Source: Chrysomallon squamiferum (Eukaryota > Mollusca > Gastropoda > Neomphalida > Peltospiridae). Taken from it: 64,000 bases of DNA. A program made the position numbers and the translations under genes. The stretch is taken from the NCBI GenBank assembly GCA_012295275.1, contig CM022670.1:14719862-14783861 (forward strand). The letters are read 5' to 3'. The notes under the pieces were generated by a model. That model worked only from the letters and a program-made list of their open reading frames with translations, was not told the origin of the DNA and did not search any database. This document shows, one piece after another, positions 13,748-28,145 of this stretch; the stretch's first letter is position 1; every line of letters begins with the position of its first letter.

Positions 13748-16700
13748 ATGTTATTCTCACAATAAATCTAATGTTAGTGTGTGAATTTTTATATTTTATT
13801 GTCAGATGTTATGACTGATCTCTATCAATGGATAAATCCCCACACATCAAAACATGCACCAATGATTGCTGATGATGTTTTCAAGATAATTGTTGACAAT
13901 GCTGATGTAAGAGTTACTAATTTAAATTACAGATCTAGTGAAGTATGACCTCCCAGCATTGTGTGAAAAAACACTGTATTGCTGTTGCATGCATCAAAAT
14001 GTTACCTCTTTGTTTTAATTTCAAAATACAGTTGTTTCGTTCTCTTTTTATTTCCATTTTTGCTCAAAGAATAAAAAGTTTTGCTTGGGAAAATTAAAGG
14101 TAATGTTGTTCAAAAGGAAAACAATTAAATAAAACTTGGTTATCATCTATCAAATATGAAATTCTTTGATAATCGATGTATTGTTTTTAGAACTACTGTT
14201 TTTCAAAAATATGGGCAAGCTGTTGAATTTATTTTGGTAATTTCTAAATATTGTCAGTCTTAATTCTTTATTTTGTTTTTTGTTTTGCTTTAAAATTAAA
14301 ATTTTAGCAATGTCAGTTCTCTAAAGAATGGAATTGCATGTTTAAATTGTCTTATTTTGAATGATTATGTTATATATTTCATATTATATATTTTTTATTT
14401 TTTGAAAATGTATTTTGCAGAAGCTGAATTCTCATGTTATATATGACCGAGATTTCAACTACAATTACTTTGGATTTAAGGTATGTTAAGAAAAACAAAA
14501 AATTAACAAAGGGACAAGTTTATTTATTTTTGTTTTGATTGTAAAAAATTACAATAATAAACAATATGATGTATTTCATTAAACATTAAGGTGTTTTATA
14601 TGGGAAGAATAAATAGTTTAATAAATTTAATTGTGAATTATTGTGCTGTATTTTGTTTCTCTTTTTTATGAGCTAATTCTAGATTCTGGTTTGTCTGATT
14701 TACAGCAGATAATTTGTAAATTTTGGATTTATTTGTTTCTAATTTAAAAACACTGAAGAAATCCACATAAGCAGACTTAATGGTATGGTCTTATTGTTTG
14801 CATGTCTATCATTTTTCACAAAGTTTTCTTTTTTTCTTTGTAATAACAAAATGCATAATTTATTTCAGACACTGGAAAGATCATACCTTTTGAAAATCAA
14901 CGGCAAAGGTTAGTGAAAGCTAAAATTCTCAGGTTATAAATCTTGTTGATATACAAAAATATTTTTCTATTGAGTGAATTAATGGCATTGTAAAATACTG
15001 TTTTATGTATAGCTAATTTATCCGTGATTATTTTTTTTTAGCTAATTTTAATTAAAAGATATTTACCTGGGCTGAAATTGAAAAAGTTTTTACCAGCCAG
15101 TTTTTAAAATTACTTTTATAAAAATGAGAGAAAAATGTGTAAATTCTGATTTCACTTCTAGTTGCTGAACGACCTCAGCACATGCTCATGCGAGTGGCTG
15201 TAGGAATACACAAAGAAGACATCGATGCAGCCATTGAGGTAACAATAGAATTTATAATACTATTGTTTCAGTTTGTACTTCATCTCTCTAATATCTGAGT
15301 TTCTGTAAGGTGTGACACTTTAAATGAATTTTCAGCTATCCTACAAAGTACACAGATATTAATAATTTACTTTTTAACAGCTACAGTTATAAATTTCAAA
15401 AAAAAATTATTATGAAAATTCTCAGCATGGCTGTAAATCATATAGATATTAATAATTTACTTTTTAAATAATTATAATTTTCATCTTCTGAAAAACAATA
15501 TATGAAAAAATTATAATATGATTTCTCTAATGTTTTTAAATGTTTGCTTCACAGACATACAATCTGCTGTCAGAAAAATGGTTTACACATGCATCTCCAA
15601 CACTGTTCAATGCTGGAACTCCCCGACCACAGTTGTCAAGGTAACATGATACATTTTTATTTTTATATTTCTTGTGAAATAATATTTTATGTCGGTGATA
15701 TGGACATAGGTATAGTATTCTGAAAGCGTGTGTTTCAAGTACATAGTTAAAAATTCTATTTTTGTGAAACAAGTCTAGAAATAATAGTTTTTACTTTCTT
15801 GGTACAGTTTCTAATTAAATTTTCTGTGATTGATATTCTGGTAAAAATGTGTATTGACAAAGTGTGTTCATGTTTCAAGTATACAATTCAGTTAGAAATA
15901 ATAGAGATGTTTGTTTTGTGGATTTGACACTGATACATAAATTCTGAAGTGTAGCTGTTATGATTAAAATGAAAAATCTGTTGATCTGATTTGATATCAA
16001 ATTATGACATTATTATTAAAGATCAGAATTTCTCCACTTTATCATTTCACAACTGGTTTTGTGACATCACTGCAAAAATGGAAGTTGTGTATCTATTATA
16101 ATTCCTTGTTGGTTTTTAATTTTTAAATATTTTAATTATTGGTTTTCTAAAAAATGAGATACTTTAATACTGTTTTGTTCTGTTGCTAATTAAGATAACA
16201 AGAAAGAAAGACAGAATATATTTAAGACTTTCTTTTTAACGATCCACTAAATTTGCTGTCTGCAAGTTCATTGAGTGTATCTGTATTTCTCTGAATTATT
16301 ATTATCTTTAAAACAAAATATCTTCTCTTTTTTTTTCAGCTGTTTTCTGCTGACTTTGCATTCAGACAGCATAGAGGGTATTTATGACACACTTAAACAG
16401 TGTGCTTTGATATCTAAAAGTGCAGGAGGCATTGGACTTAATGTGCATTGCATTCGTGCTACTGGCAGCTACATTGCAGGGGTAAGTTTGAAAGATACAT
16501 TCATATCACTGTATTATTTGAAACATTAGATCTTGACTGACTTTGATATAAAAATAACACTGTAAATAAAAGGAACGTAATTAGAAATGTTTTGAGTTTT
16601 TTTTAAATTTAAAATGTTGGATTCAGATTTAATTATATAATAGCAGGGTGGAAATTAGTTAAATACATTCATATTTCAGCCTAATTCTTCCAATGTAAAC

Positions 16701-19700
16701 TAAAAATAATTATTTCATGTAGTTTTTAATTATTTGCATTTTGAGCAGATATCTTTCTTTTTATGTGTATATATAATAATAAACTAACGCTGATTTCAGA
16801 CGAATGGGAGATCAAATGGTCTGATTCCCATGCTGCGAGTGTACAACAACACCGCCAGATATGTTGACCAAGGTGGAAACAAGGTATTCTTACAGTTTTC
16901 TCTAAACTGGATGGGAGCAGTTTTTTTAAACTCTACGGAACTAAAGTTTCCATAGAGAACACCTTTTATGTAGTTATTAGTTATTTTAATTTTATTTTTA
17001 CAAATTTTTTGTTGTTGTGTTAATTGTTTTGACAACTTGTACTGGTATAATGAGGCCATGCCATTTGTAAGAAGAAAATCACGATGAATATTAAATTAAA
17101 ACTTAGTTCACATTCAGTTAGGTGGGGGGCTGTTTGTTTTTTCTTTCTTCTGGACCTTCTTTACTTTTTAAAAAGACAAAATACTCAGATCTTTTAATAT
17201 CAGTAATGTTAATCCAACTGATAAATCAGGTAATTGGTTTGAAATTGGTTGATTGAGGTTACATCTTTACAGAAACTTTATAAATAAATTACTATTGCAG
17301 AGACCTGGAGCCTTTGCTATCTATGTGGAGCCATGGCATGCAGATATTTTTGAGTTTCTGGAGTTGAAGAAGAACACTGGGAAGGAGGAACAGAGAGCGC
17401 GGGATCTTTTCTATGCTATGTGGATTCCAGACTTGTTCATGAAACGTGTAGAAGAAAATGGAGACTGGACATTGATGTGTCCACACGAATGTCCAGGACT
17501 TCATGAGGTGCATGGAGAGGAATTTGAAAAACTTTATGAAAGGTAGAGTTGTCTTAGGCATAACAAAATTAAAATTTAGTTTCAAAGAAATTTCACATTC
17601 GATAAATATTGATAAAATAGAACTTCATTTTAAAAAGTAATTATCTTTTCATATTTTGCTTGGAATGTTATATAGCATTTAATGTTAGTTTTAGGTTCTC
17701 AACTGTTAGGAAAATTTCATTTATGTGAATTTGTGTGTTTTATTTATGGTAATTGCTTCAGATCACCAATATTTTAATTTTTATTTGTATTTTAATTTCA
17801 GTTATGAGCAGAGAGGCAAAGGAAGAAAAACCATCAAAGCACAGCAGCTTTGGTATGCCATTATCGAGTCACAGACAGAGACTGGCACACCGTACATGTT
17901 GTACAAAGACAGCTGTAACAAGAAGAGCAACCAGCAGAACCTGGGCACCATCAAGTGCAGTAACCTTTGTACCGAGATTATCGAGTACAGCAGTGCTGAC
18001 GAGGTATTCTTCTGTTCTGTGAATTCACATCACTTGCTGGTTTTATTTATTGTGAAACATAACACATGAAATAAAGAGAGAAACCATATTTGTTAGTATT
18101 TCATTTCACCAATAACATGTTGGTTGCCTGAGGGAAGTAAACGAAATTATTAGGCGAATATTTATTTTTGATAAATCAATGAATTTTAAAACTTTTCACT
18201 GTAAAAATTAAATCCTTGTCAGTTTTTAAAATTGAAATCTAATTTACTTACTGTAAAATGTGAAAATGAAGAATGATGTATGAAAGTGCTGTTATTCAAA
18301 ATAACCTACTGTTACATCTATATTGTAAAAAATTAACTTATCTGTAAATCATTGAAATTTTATTTATATGTATTCAAAGTATATTTGCTTGAACTATATA
18401 GCGAAAATTCTCTTTTTAATAAAAACAAATGTGTGATTTTTCAAAGAATTTTTTTAGCTTTAAAACAAAACTTGTAGTAATTATACATATTTATCCAAAT
18501 GCAGACTTAAAATAAGTATTTGAGTTGTTCTTTGAATAATAAAAAAATGTTTTATTTACAGGTTGCTGTGTGTAATTTAGCCTCCATAGCACTGAACATG
18601 TTTGTGAAACCAGACAGAACTTACGATTTCACCAAACTGCAGGAAGTCACCAAAGTGGCTGTGAAAAACTTGAACAAAATCATTGAAGTCAATTTCTACC
18701 CTGTCCCTGAGGTAAATACCTCACCTTCTTGTTTAACAGAAAATATCCACTGAAGTGTTTCTCTGTAGTGGAGTTCTTTATATTTGATTCAGATTATGTT
18801 ATGTTATCTCAGGATAAGAAATGTCCTAGTTTGATTTTATTTCAGGTCACTGTAATTAATTTTTCAAAATTAGATAATGTAGATAGATATGTATATATTT
18901 TTCTAATACTCTCATTAAGGGAGTTTAAAAGCATTTTAAACAATTATTCATGTCATTAAATGAAACACTGAAAATAAATAATACGTGATGAACTTAGCTA
19001 ATGCATTCATTTATTCTTTCAAACACACATAAATGATTAATATTTGAATTTTGTTTAGGCTGAGAAATCAAACTTCAGACATCGACCTATTGGATTAGGC
19101 GTGCAGGGTTTGGCTGACACTTTTCTTCTCATGCGATTTCCATTCGAGAGTGAGGAGGCTCAGCAGCTGAACAAGGAAATATTTGAAACTATCTACTTTG
19201 CTGCTCTTGATGCAAGCTGCGAACTGGCAGAGAAACATGGACCTTACGAGACATACGAAGGATCGCCTGTTAGCAAAGGGGTTTGTATTTCTGTTTATTA
19301 CTTTAGTATTCTCTTGACAAGATCTTTCAAATCATTTTTTTAATTATTGTTGATGTTGTTCTTATTATCATTATTATATTGTTGTTACTATTTATTACTA
19401 TGTTTAATAATTAATCATTTGATTTCCATAGCCATTAGGAATTTTTACACACATTTTGGAACATTTCAAATAATAATACTAATAATATTTCTAAAAATTC
19501 ATAATTCTCGTAAAGTAGTTCTATTTTTTCAGATTTATCTTTCAGAATTATAATCACTTATTTGAAAAATATTCAGTTTCTTAGGTTACTGAAGTTATGA
19601 AATGAGATTTTAAATTTCTTTCTCCAGATTATTTTTCAAGTGATTTGGTAGAATGACTATTTCATTATTTGCAATGAGAGAGAACGTTTGTATTTACAGA

Positions 19701-21565
19701 TTTTGCAGTTTGACATGTGGAATGTAAAACCTGTAACACAGCTGGATTGGGCAGGGTTGAAGTCACGCATTGCCAAGTGAGTCACCTCAGATATAAATAA
19801 ATACAAATATAAAGAGAGAGACATACATACATACATACATACAAACAAACAAACAGACCTTAAATATCTCACAATAGAGTTAACATTTTGACTCAAGTAC
19901 AACTACTGTCATTGAATTTTGGAAAGGATGTCTCATGTTAAGATTTCAAGTTATTTTTATGTACAATGTATGAGAGCAAATATTTTTTTTTGTTTCTACA
20001 TTTATTCAAATAAAACATCACAGCTGTGGTTGTTCTATTTGGTAAACAAAACATCTTAAAACAGTTGATGTCATACAGTCTCTGAGTTTATGAATTGGTC
20101 ACAGTTAAAATGATGAACCAAGTCCAAAACTATTTTCCCCAAAATTCAGAATGAAATGTTTGTCTGAAACTCACAGTTTAAAACATTTTCTAAACTGATG
20201 TTAAATCATAACCACAAAACATCTTTAAAAAAAGAAAGAAAAGCCTGCGTGTTGAAATTTATCATTTAAAATTGGTTTCTGTTGTTTCAAAAGCATAACA
20301 ATTACAACCTTCCCAAAATTCTGTTACGTACTACTGAGTCCAAATATTAAATTCTTTTTTCATTCAGTTGGAAAGAAAATTTAATTTGATTTTTGTAATA
20401 CAGTATACCCTCACCTGTTTGCGGTTCCCCATTCGCGGGTTAGGCTCTTAACCCTATCGCATCGTATGCTGGTATACCAGGCTAGTGTCATAACGTCATA
20501 AAAACAAATGCTCGGTAAACCGGGTTTTTGTAGGTCATAGAGACTTAAGTGCCTGAAGAGTAGGAATAATTACCTAAAGTGCTGTAAAGCAGCAGCTAAG
20601 CTGTGCCATACTGTACATTAGTGTTATCATCATCATCGTATGGCACTGCAAATTTCATCATCATTTTATTATCATTCATTATTGGTGACAGCACAAACAA
20701 TATCAAATTTTTTCAATTATTATTGCAATACAGTATGTATTTTTTTATAAATGCATACACTGTATGTACAGTGCATATTTTTGGTGACCGTGTATTAATA
20801 ATGTTTTTAATTGCATATTATTACTGAATTGTATTATTATTACCTGAACTGTGCGTACTGTATTTATCTGTCTGTTTGCCTTTAAATTTGTTCCACTTTC
20901 TGTCAATTCTAATACATATGTTGTACGCATAGAAAATGACTTTACGGTACAGTAATACAGTATGGGTAACTATGCTATGCGGTGTTACTGTCCTCCTGTA
21001 CTTACGTTTCTTTCTGATTAAAATATTGTTTCAGTACAAAATTAAAATGTGTTTACATTATCATTACTATATTAGTGAAATACATAACTGCATGCAATAT
21101 TACTACATTATTACTGTATTAATGAGTAAGGGTGTCTTTAGAAAGTGTTTGGGAAGCATTTAGTACCGTATCTCATAATAGACGTTTTAAAACTGCATCC
21201 AATATTTGCGGGGGGGGGTAAAGAACGAATAGCGAGGGAATACTGTAATATAATCCAGTGTCGAAAGAATTCAATATTTTTTTAATTTCATTCTAGACAT
21301 GGTGTCCGTAACAGTCTTCTTGTGGCTCCAATGCCAACAGCGTCCACTGCTCAGATCCTCGGCAACAATGAGTCCATTGAAGCCTACACTAGCAACGTCT
21401 ACACCCGCAGAGTTCTCTCTGGTGAATTCCAGGTAAAGACATGTTTCAGTTTGTTTCCACAGTGTCGTATTAATTTCTTAAATACTGAAATACCATAATA
21501 ATGATTTTCGTTTTAATATATTCTTTCTCTTCATTTTCTTTTTTCTTTGTTTAATTTTCTTTGTT

Positions 21566-21596
<31 letters not shown>

Positions 21597-21720
21597 CATA
21601 TAAGATGTTTTCTTCATATAATTGTTTTTATGACAAATAACAAAAACTAGTTAGATAGAAACTAAACAGTAACTTACCACTAGTCTTGTTAATGATTATT
21701 ATATCTTGTCATAGTGGTTT

Positions 21721-21753
<33 letters not shown>

Positions 21754-23357
21754 TTTTGTTTTACTTTTAAGACGTGTCATTGTGGCTGCACAGTAAACGC
21801 TTTTAACTTCCTTTTAAAACTGATTGTTAGTGAGAAAGATTTTTGTTGTTGATTCAGGTTGTAAATCACCATCTGTTGAAAGATCTGACTGAGAGAGGAT
21901 TGTGGAATGATGAGATGAAGAACACCTTGATTGCACATGGAGGATCTGTCCAGGTAAGCAGAAACTTATTTAATCTACTATCTTTAAAGACAGGAATCTT
22001 ATTCAAATGTGTAAAATATATAACAGATGATTAAAGTTCTAGATCTGTGGAAAGTATTTGAGATGTTCTGTGTATGAAATAAAAGTATGTCAAATTAAAA
22101 GAACTTAGTAAATAAATTTGAAGGTATAAACATATCAAGATTACGACAAACATATTTTATCAAGATTATTTTCTTTTTGTATCTGTCAGCATTCTGTAAA
22201 AAAATATGTATTATTATTTTTTTAATTTAAATCTGTCTTAACTAATTAGGTATTGTATTTCTAATGCAAATAGAATTGTTAAATAATTTTATACAAAACA
22301 AAATTAAATTGTTTTTTGTTTTTTAAATAAATATTACATACTAAGTTATTATTTATAACACAAGTACCAGAATATTTATCATTTAATAATTTTACCAAAT
22401 TAGTTATTACTTTGGTGATAAATTCTGCAAAATGTGTTTATAGTTTAATTATCTTAATTTTTCTTACAGAATATAGACAGTATTCCTGAGGATTTGAAGA
22501 TGCTGTATAAAACAGTGTGGGAGTTGTCACAGAAGACAATTATAAAAATGGCTGCTGATCGGGGAGCATACATTGATCAGAGTCAGTCACTAAATATTCA
22601 CATTGCAGAACCAAACTATGGAAAACTTACCAGCATGCATTTCTACTCCTGGAAGATGGTAAGCTGTTTTCATGTTAAGAGTAATCTGTGGGATTGTTTA
22701 AGTAAAACTGTCAATAAATGAAATCTTATATTTTAAAATTATTAATTTTTGTTATTTAGGGGGGTTTTTTGCTTAGACTGTACACAGATTCAGTTCAAAA
22801 CACAAAAGAGGAGGATGTCCAAAACTTTAGTTTCTGGATTATCTCCCTTGTGCACGTACGCGCTGCAGTGGTTAGGGGCAGTGAATCCCCTCTAAAGAGT
22901 GCAGGACACTTTCCACTGAACAGTTCATATCATTGTTATTTACAGATTTTTTTTGTTCTTTCTCAGTTTTGTTTTTTAAAGAAAAAGAAAAAGTTAATAA
23001 TGTTTTGTCAGGATCCAAATAAATACTGTAAACAATATGTTGGAGCTTTGAAAAATTTAAAAGTCCAAATGTAAAAAAGAAAATAGCATCACAGAATGGC
23101 TGTCTAATGAACAGTTTTATTGGTGCCTGTAACCTAATCAAAGTTTTTAACACAAAATGATTTAATTGAACCATTTTACTGTTGCGCAGGGTCTGAAAAC
23201 TGGAATGTACTACTTGAGAACAAAACCTGCTGCTGCTGCAATTCAGTTCACTGTTGACAAGAAAAAAGTGAAAGAATCAAACAAAACTGATGAAAACTTG
23301 GCTGCCATGATGTGTTCCCTGCAGAATCGAGATGAATGTTTGATGTGCAGTTCTTGA
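11727..23357 (+). CDS. RRM1: Ribonucleoside-diphosphate reductase large subunit (class Ia)
   Basis: Nineteen exons: 11727-11745, 13035-13123, 13377-13553, 13806-13906, 14421-14480, 14869-14908, 15162-15238, 15555-15640, 16340-16481, 16800-16883, 17301-17542, 17802-18003, 18562-18711, 19059-19280, 19700-19776, 21297-21432, 21858-21953, 22470-22658, 23190-23357. About 785 residues; human RRM1 has 792. The enzyme reduces ribonucleoside diphosphates to deoxy forms with the R2 subunit. Visible: N-terminal ATP-cone ([16 protein letters not shown]), the L-S-S-C active cysteine (about 218), N-L-C-T-E (about 427-431), partner cysteine about 444, the radical-path tyrosine pair in T-G-M-Y-Y-L-R-T (about 737-738), and the C-terminal C-L-M-C thiol pair. 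Numbers match human once one missing T in the TT at 13547-13548 is allowed for; this puts exons 3 and 4 back in frame. A poly(A) signal follows the stop by about 185 nt. Confidence 0.97.
20401..21245. mobile_element. Non-autonomous Tigger/pogo-like DNA transposon (MITE) in RRM1 intron 15
   Basis: The left end reads CAGTATACCCTCACC and the right end GCGAGGGAATACTG, imperfect terminal inverted repeats. Just inside lie CGGTTCCCCATTCGCGGG (left) and AAAGAACGAATA (right), also roughly complementary. TA flanks both sides (20399-20400 and 21246-21247), the Tc1/mariner target duplication. The CAGT(n)CCCTC start is typical of Tigger/pogo ends. The 845-bp interior has only short unconvincing ORFs, so it would depend on a transposase from elsewhere. 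Confidence 0.7.
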
Positions 23358-23541
23358 AGTGCAATTATTTTTCTCTTAAAATCTTTGAGTCATACTCGAT
23401 CTTCACCTTCTTATTCTTTGTTTTAATTAATTTATTTTATATTCTTTTTCCTTTCCATTTTTCTTTACATTTCAGTAAATTTTCTTTTAAAAAGTTTTAT
23501 ATTTCTTTTACTCGACTACCGTGCTTCTGATATAAAGCCTA

Positions 23542-23551
23542 AATAAATAAA
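23542..23551 (+). terminator. RRM1 polyadenylation signal
   Basis: AATAAATAAA lies about 185 nt after the RRM1 stop codon and is the first canonical AATAAA downstream. Cleavage would be expected some 10-30 nt later. Confidence 0.55.
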
Positions 23552-23557
23552 ATAGTC

Positions 23558-26453
23558 ATTTGTTTACAATATAACAAATACAACCAAATAAACAACAAAA
23601 CAAAAAACTTAATTATTATGGTAATTGAGAAAAATTGCTAGACCATTAAAGAATAAGGTTGGTTTTAAAAAAAATGCAATTAGAAATTATGAATTACAGT
23701 GCTATGATGGATGAATGAGAATGTCAGAAAGTGAGTCATCTCAATAGTTAAGTTGTTGACATTTTGTTTTGTTCACATTTACATATTACTGAGGAAAACA
23801 GCTGTAATTTACACGTCTGCTAATGTCAAAAGTGTAACCACGTATTTCATCAGACTTTGTCACAGACTGATATGTTTGTAGACATTCTCTTCTGTAGCAA
23901 AATGCTTGATTGCAAAGAAATTTTATATTTTAGTATTTAAATTCTGTAGCAGGATGCTTCATTGCAGATTAAATATTTAATATTTGAATTCTGTATCAAA
24001 ACGCTTGGTTGCAAATTCAACATTACATACTTTTTTAAATGTCTATAGGTTTTTGTGTTCTTACAGTAGCTATAGTTTATTTTATTTTCTGTATAGTCTA
24101 GACACATTAATCAGATTAATTTTTAATAATTAAATTTCAATAAATAATCTCAGTTTTTAAATTATTTCTCAGAAAATTCATTCCATGGATGTCAAGACTG
24201 GATATAGATGGAGGATAATTTTTTTTTTTTTTAAATGAGCGTAGTCCTCGTATATTGTTGTCAATAAATGAATGAAATTGTTTATCAATTTTATTTAACT
24301 AAGTAGTCAAAGCGGTGCAATTGTTTGTATGTTTTGTTGGGTTTTTTCGTTGTTGTGTTTTTTTTTGTCTTCTATCATGTTCATCTTCAAAATATCATTA
24401 AAAACTGATCTCCCATGGATGTACCCTAAACTGAATTCACTTAGGACACTAACACAAACCATTTACACAGTGCTGGAATAGACTGTTTAGTGTATGTGAA
24501 ACCATCGTCCTGCATTCCTCGTTTGTGCTCAGTAATTTGTCTATATTAATTTACATTATTAAAAGTAATTAAACATTTACATAAACTCAGTGAACCTTGT
24601 TATTTATTTATTGCTTTTTACTTTTAAAAACAGTCGTGTTTTCTAACATTTTAAATAATTTAAAATAAAAATGAAGTTAATACTTTTTCTGCAGTGAAAT
24701 ACAAAGAATGGAGGATTTAAAAAAAAATGGTCTTTGTATATTAGTGGTAGTTTTATTTAGCTATGTAGTAACAACTGATCTGGTAATGTTATTTTCTTAT
24801 GCCTCTTCTGTAACTGACGAGCTTAAATATTTATGTCAATGTTTATCTACAATCATAATAGTCTACGTTTTTATTATTATTATCATCGTATTATGATATT
24901 ATGATTGTTATTAATGCTATTATCATTATCATTATTTTAAAAATGCTTATTTTTCTTCACAACTGTTCAGCTCTATTGTATTTGATTAAATAAGAATGCC
25001 TTTTGTCTTGTTAAAAAAAATGATCTGTTCAGTCATTATTCATTTCTCTTAATTTTAATTAATTTTAAAATAATTTGCATATATTTTTTAATGTAACTGA
25101 TAAGCCAGTTCATCACTGTGTGTTGTAAAGTGGCAAGAATGAATTTGTATTTATATTTTGCGGTGAATCTTTTGACAGAATATTTCAGTTACAATTTACG
25201 ATGTAGCACAAAATAAGAGCTGTTACCTAACTGCAAGATATTACGAATTGAAAAAGAAGGTTTTCGTGCCGATTTAATTGCGTAAACTCTATCACGTCTA
25301 ATACCTGGTACAGTTAAATCAGTATTACAAACGATAAATAAAATTATAAATTACGAGAAAATAATTATTTTCAAATCAGAATAGTTTGAATTTCCAGTTC
25401 TTGTCTTTGTCATCTTTTTCGATTTTTCTTTTCTTATTTTTATTTATTTATTTATTTATTTTTTTTTTTTTTTTTTTTTTAAATAACAGTCATGTTTTCT
25501 AACATTTTATTGCGATCATAAAAAACCAAAAACGTAGGTGTTAGTAGTTAATATCTTTCTGTCGTGAAGTATACGCCTTTTATTCCTAAACATCAACATA
25601 ATGAAATAAATATTAACATACGTTTTAGTCCTTTTCTTTAATAAATACAGAATTTAAAAAAACAAAGGGTTTGCGATGTGTGGTCTTTTATAAATTTCAC
25701 TCTAAAATTCTGTAAAATTTAGTATTTTCAAAACAAAATTTAATGAATAAATTTCACGTAATCCAGTATTGTTTTTAAAAGAGAAAAGAGGTGCTGATGT
25801 ACTCAGGTAACAACACTCCTTACTATAGGTAACAGTATGTAAAAGATGTGTTACCAATAATTATTATTATTTTTTTTTTATTTATCTGCGCTTTGAAATT
25901 GAGCATAATACGCACGTTCAGGTATTATTAATCTATTATTATATATCGATACACATATCGATGCACGCACGTACGCACACAAAATTATTCAGATTGAAAC
26001 ATTTCTGAAGTAGAGTAACATTGGTACTTTTAAAAATTGAACGATATGTATGTTACTTAAAAGAAAAAGAATTTTTAAAAAAGTATCCTCCATAAAACTA
26101 CCTTTTAAAAGTTAAAAAAATAATAATGAAAAACAGCTGTGTCAACGTTGATCATGCTAATTAATTCTATTTATTTATTTTATTTTGTTGTTGTTGGGAT
26201 GAAACTTAAACTTTCATGTACCAGTGTATAATTTTGAACACAAAGTGGGTGGTTTTTCTGTTGGGGTGTCTCGTTAAACATTCATCCATTCATTGACACA
26301 GTAGATGTGAGACTGGAAACAATGTCACGATAAATAAATAAATAAATAAATTCTGAAAATTTAAAAAAAAAAAAAGCTGATAAATTTTAAAAAAAAAAAA
26401 AATTCTAATTGTGTATCATTTCTGTATTTTCCTTGTATATTTGTATCACATTT

Positions 26454-26484
<31 letters not shown>

Positions 26485-27680
26485 GATAAATCCGCAGTTC
26501 TGACTCTGTTTCACTTCCCCTGTGACTAGAATGTAAACATTGCGGAATATCCGTGTTGACTCAATGGTGAACTTGTTTGTTTTCATCACAGGAATCGATG
26601 ATGATTTCTCGTCCCAGGGGTTGTTAATAATTCCTATCAGCGGACACTTCAGAGTTTTAGGTGGAAGAGGGCCTGAAAAGTGGCAGTCTGAAACGGGCTT
26701 GGCATTTTATTTATGTATTATTATTATTATTATTTTATGTTTTATTTTTTTTTATTATTATTATTTTTTTTTTTTTTTTTTTTTTTTTTGTAATATTATT
26801 TTTTAAATTATTATTTATTCATGATTATTATATTAATTTTTTTTTTTTAAATAATTTAATATTAATTAAAAAATTTTTATACTAACGTATTTATTAATAT
26901 TATTAATTTAATTAATATTTAGTTTATGTTATTATTTTTACAATTACAATAACAATAACAACAACAACAACAGCAGCAGCAGCAACAATAATAATCACAT
27001 TAATAACAACCATAATAAATGATGATAATAATAATAATAGTAGTAGTACTATATTGACACAGTATTTTCATCCCACTTGTTTCCCATAGACTAATTACGT
27101 TTTTTGACGAGACCAATTTCTTTTTTTTTTTTTTTTTTTAACATCCTTCATTGAATGAAATGTTGCCTGTCCTGCATATTTTTAAAATTATTATTCAGAA
27201 CTCATTAAAACATGGTCATGAATTCACAACAATGAAAGATAAATAGAGTCGGCCATTTTTTTTTTTTTTTTTTTTTTTGATATTTTGCTATATTATAACA
27301 TTCTTTGGCTTACACGAAACGGTCTTGAAAGTATATGCAAAATATATTAAGATTATTTATGTCGTGAATATATTTTAATTGATCTGGTAGCATGATTTCT
27401 TATGCCTGTTTCTTCTGTAATTGGTAAGCTGAAATATTTATATGAACTTATAGCTTCAATCATAAGCGTCTTCAAATTATTAATATTAATATTATTACTA
27501 TTATTATTATTATCATCATCATTGTCTTTATTATTATTATTATTATTATTATTATTTCCAAAATTTTATGGGGTTTTTTTGTTTGTTTGTTTTTTCTTTT
27601 TCTTTTTTCTCGTAATAACTGTTTGTTCAGCACTATTACTTTAATTTTTAATTAAGTAAGCATGCCCCTGATATTGTTAA

Positions 27681-27712
<32 letters not shown>

Positions 27713-28041
27713 ATAAATATATTTATTATTCATTTCTCTCTTTATTTTAATTAATTTTACAATAAAAATTTGCATATATTATTTGATATAACTGATAGCC
27801 AATTTATCATTGAGTTTGGGTGTTGCAAAGTGACGAAACTTTTTAGAAAAACCTATACAGTGTAAAGAAAATAATAATAATGGTTTAAGTTAAACCAGTC
27901 TGTTGCAAACACACACACACGCACATTTGTCGAAATCAATTTAATTACAAATGATAATACAAAAGAAATTACGAGAAAATACTTTTTAAAACTGAATTGT
28001 TTGAATTTCTAGTTCTTGTTTTTTTTTTTTTTTTTTTTCGA
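23558..28041. other. RRM1-lipoxygenase intergenic region, left part
   Basis: No exon is recognised. It is AT-rich with poly-T runs (25459-25480, 26458-26484, 26766-26789, 27120-27139, 27259-27278), (ATT)n and mixed CAA/CAG/AAT trinucleotides (26943-27050). It contains a diverged internal duplication (24777-25440 and 27380-28050). This stretch is absent from the second copy of the locus. Confidence 0.6.
24777..25445. repeat. Diverged intergenic duplication, copy 1 (copy 2 at 27380-28050)
   Basis: The two stretches share an ordered series of matches: GATCTGGTA...TTCTTATGCCT, AGCT(T/G)AAATATTTAT, CAATCATAA, GTTCAGC(T/A)CTATT, TTATTCATTTCTCT, TTGCATATATT, AATTACGAGAAAATA and TTCGATTTTTCTTT. They differ by substitutions and microsatellite growth. 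Neither encodes a recognisable protein. Confidence 0.65.
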
Positions 28042-28050
28042 TTTTTCTTT
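27380..28050. repeat. Diverged intergenic duplication, copy 2
   Basis: Partner of 24777-25445, expanded by (TAT)n at about 27480-27555, (TA)n at about 27682-27706 and a poly-T run. Its right end, TTTTTCTTTATT at 28042, is where the large duplicated lipoxygenase-upstream block begins. Confidence 0.65.
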
Positions 28051-28054
28051 ATTC

Positions 28055-28096
<42 letters not shown>

Positions 28097-28140
<44 letters not shown>
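28097..28140. repeat. (CT)n microsatellite
   Basis: About 22 CT units directly after a (TTA)n run. It is shortened and scrambled in the second copy (about 60250-60275). Confidence 0.9.

Positions 28141-28145
<5 letters not shown>

Noticed and set aside
13377-13906. Non-canonical (GT-CA or TG-AG) intron between RRM1 exons 3 and 4
   Set aside because: A single missing T at 13547-13548 restores a canonical GT-AG intron and the conserved K-C-F-S-D sequence, which is simpler.
22740-22925. Possible SINE fragment (CGCTGCAGTGGTTAGGGGCAG)
   Set aside because: Only a short tRNA-like phrase, without body motifs or flanking duplications.
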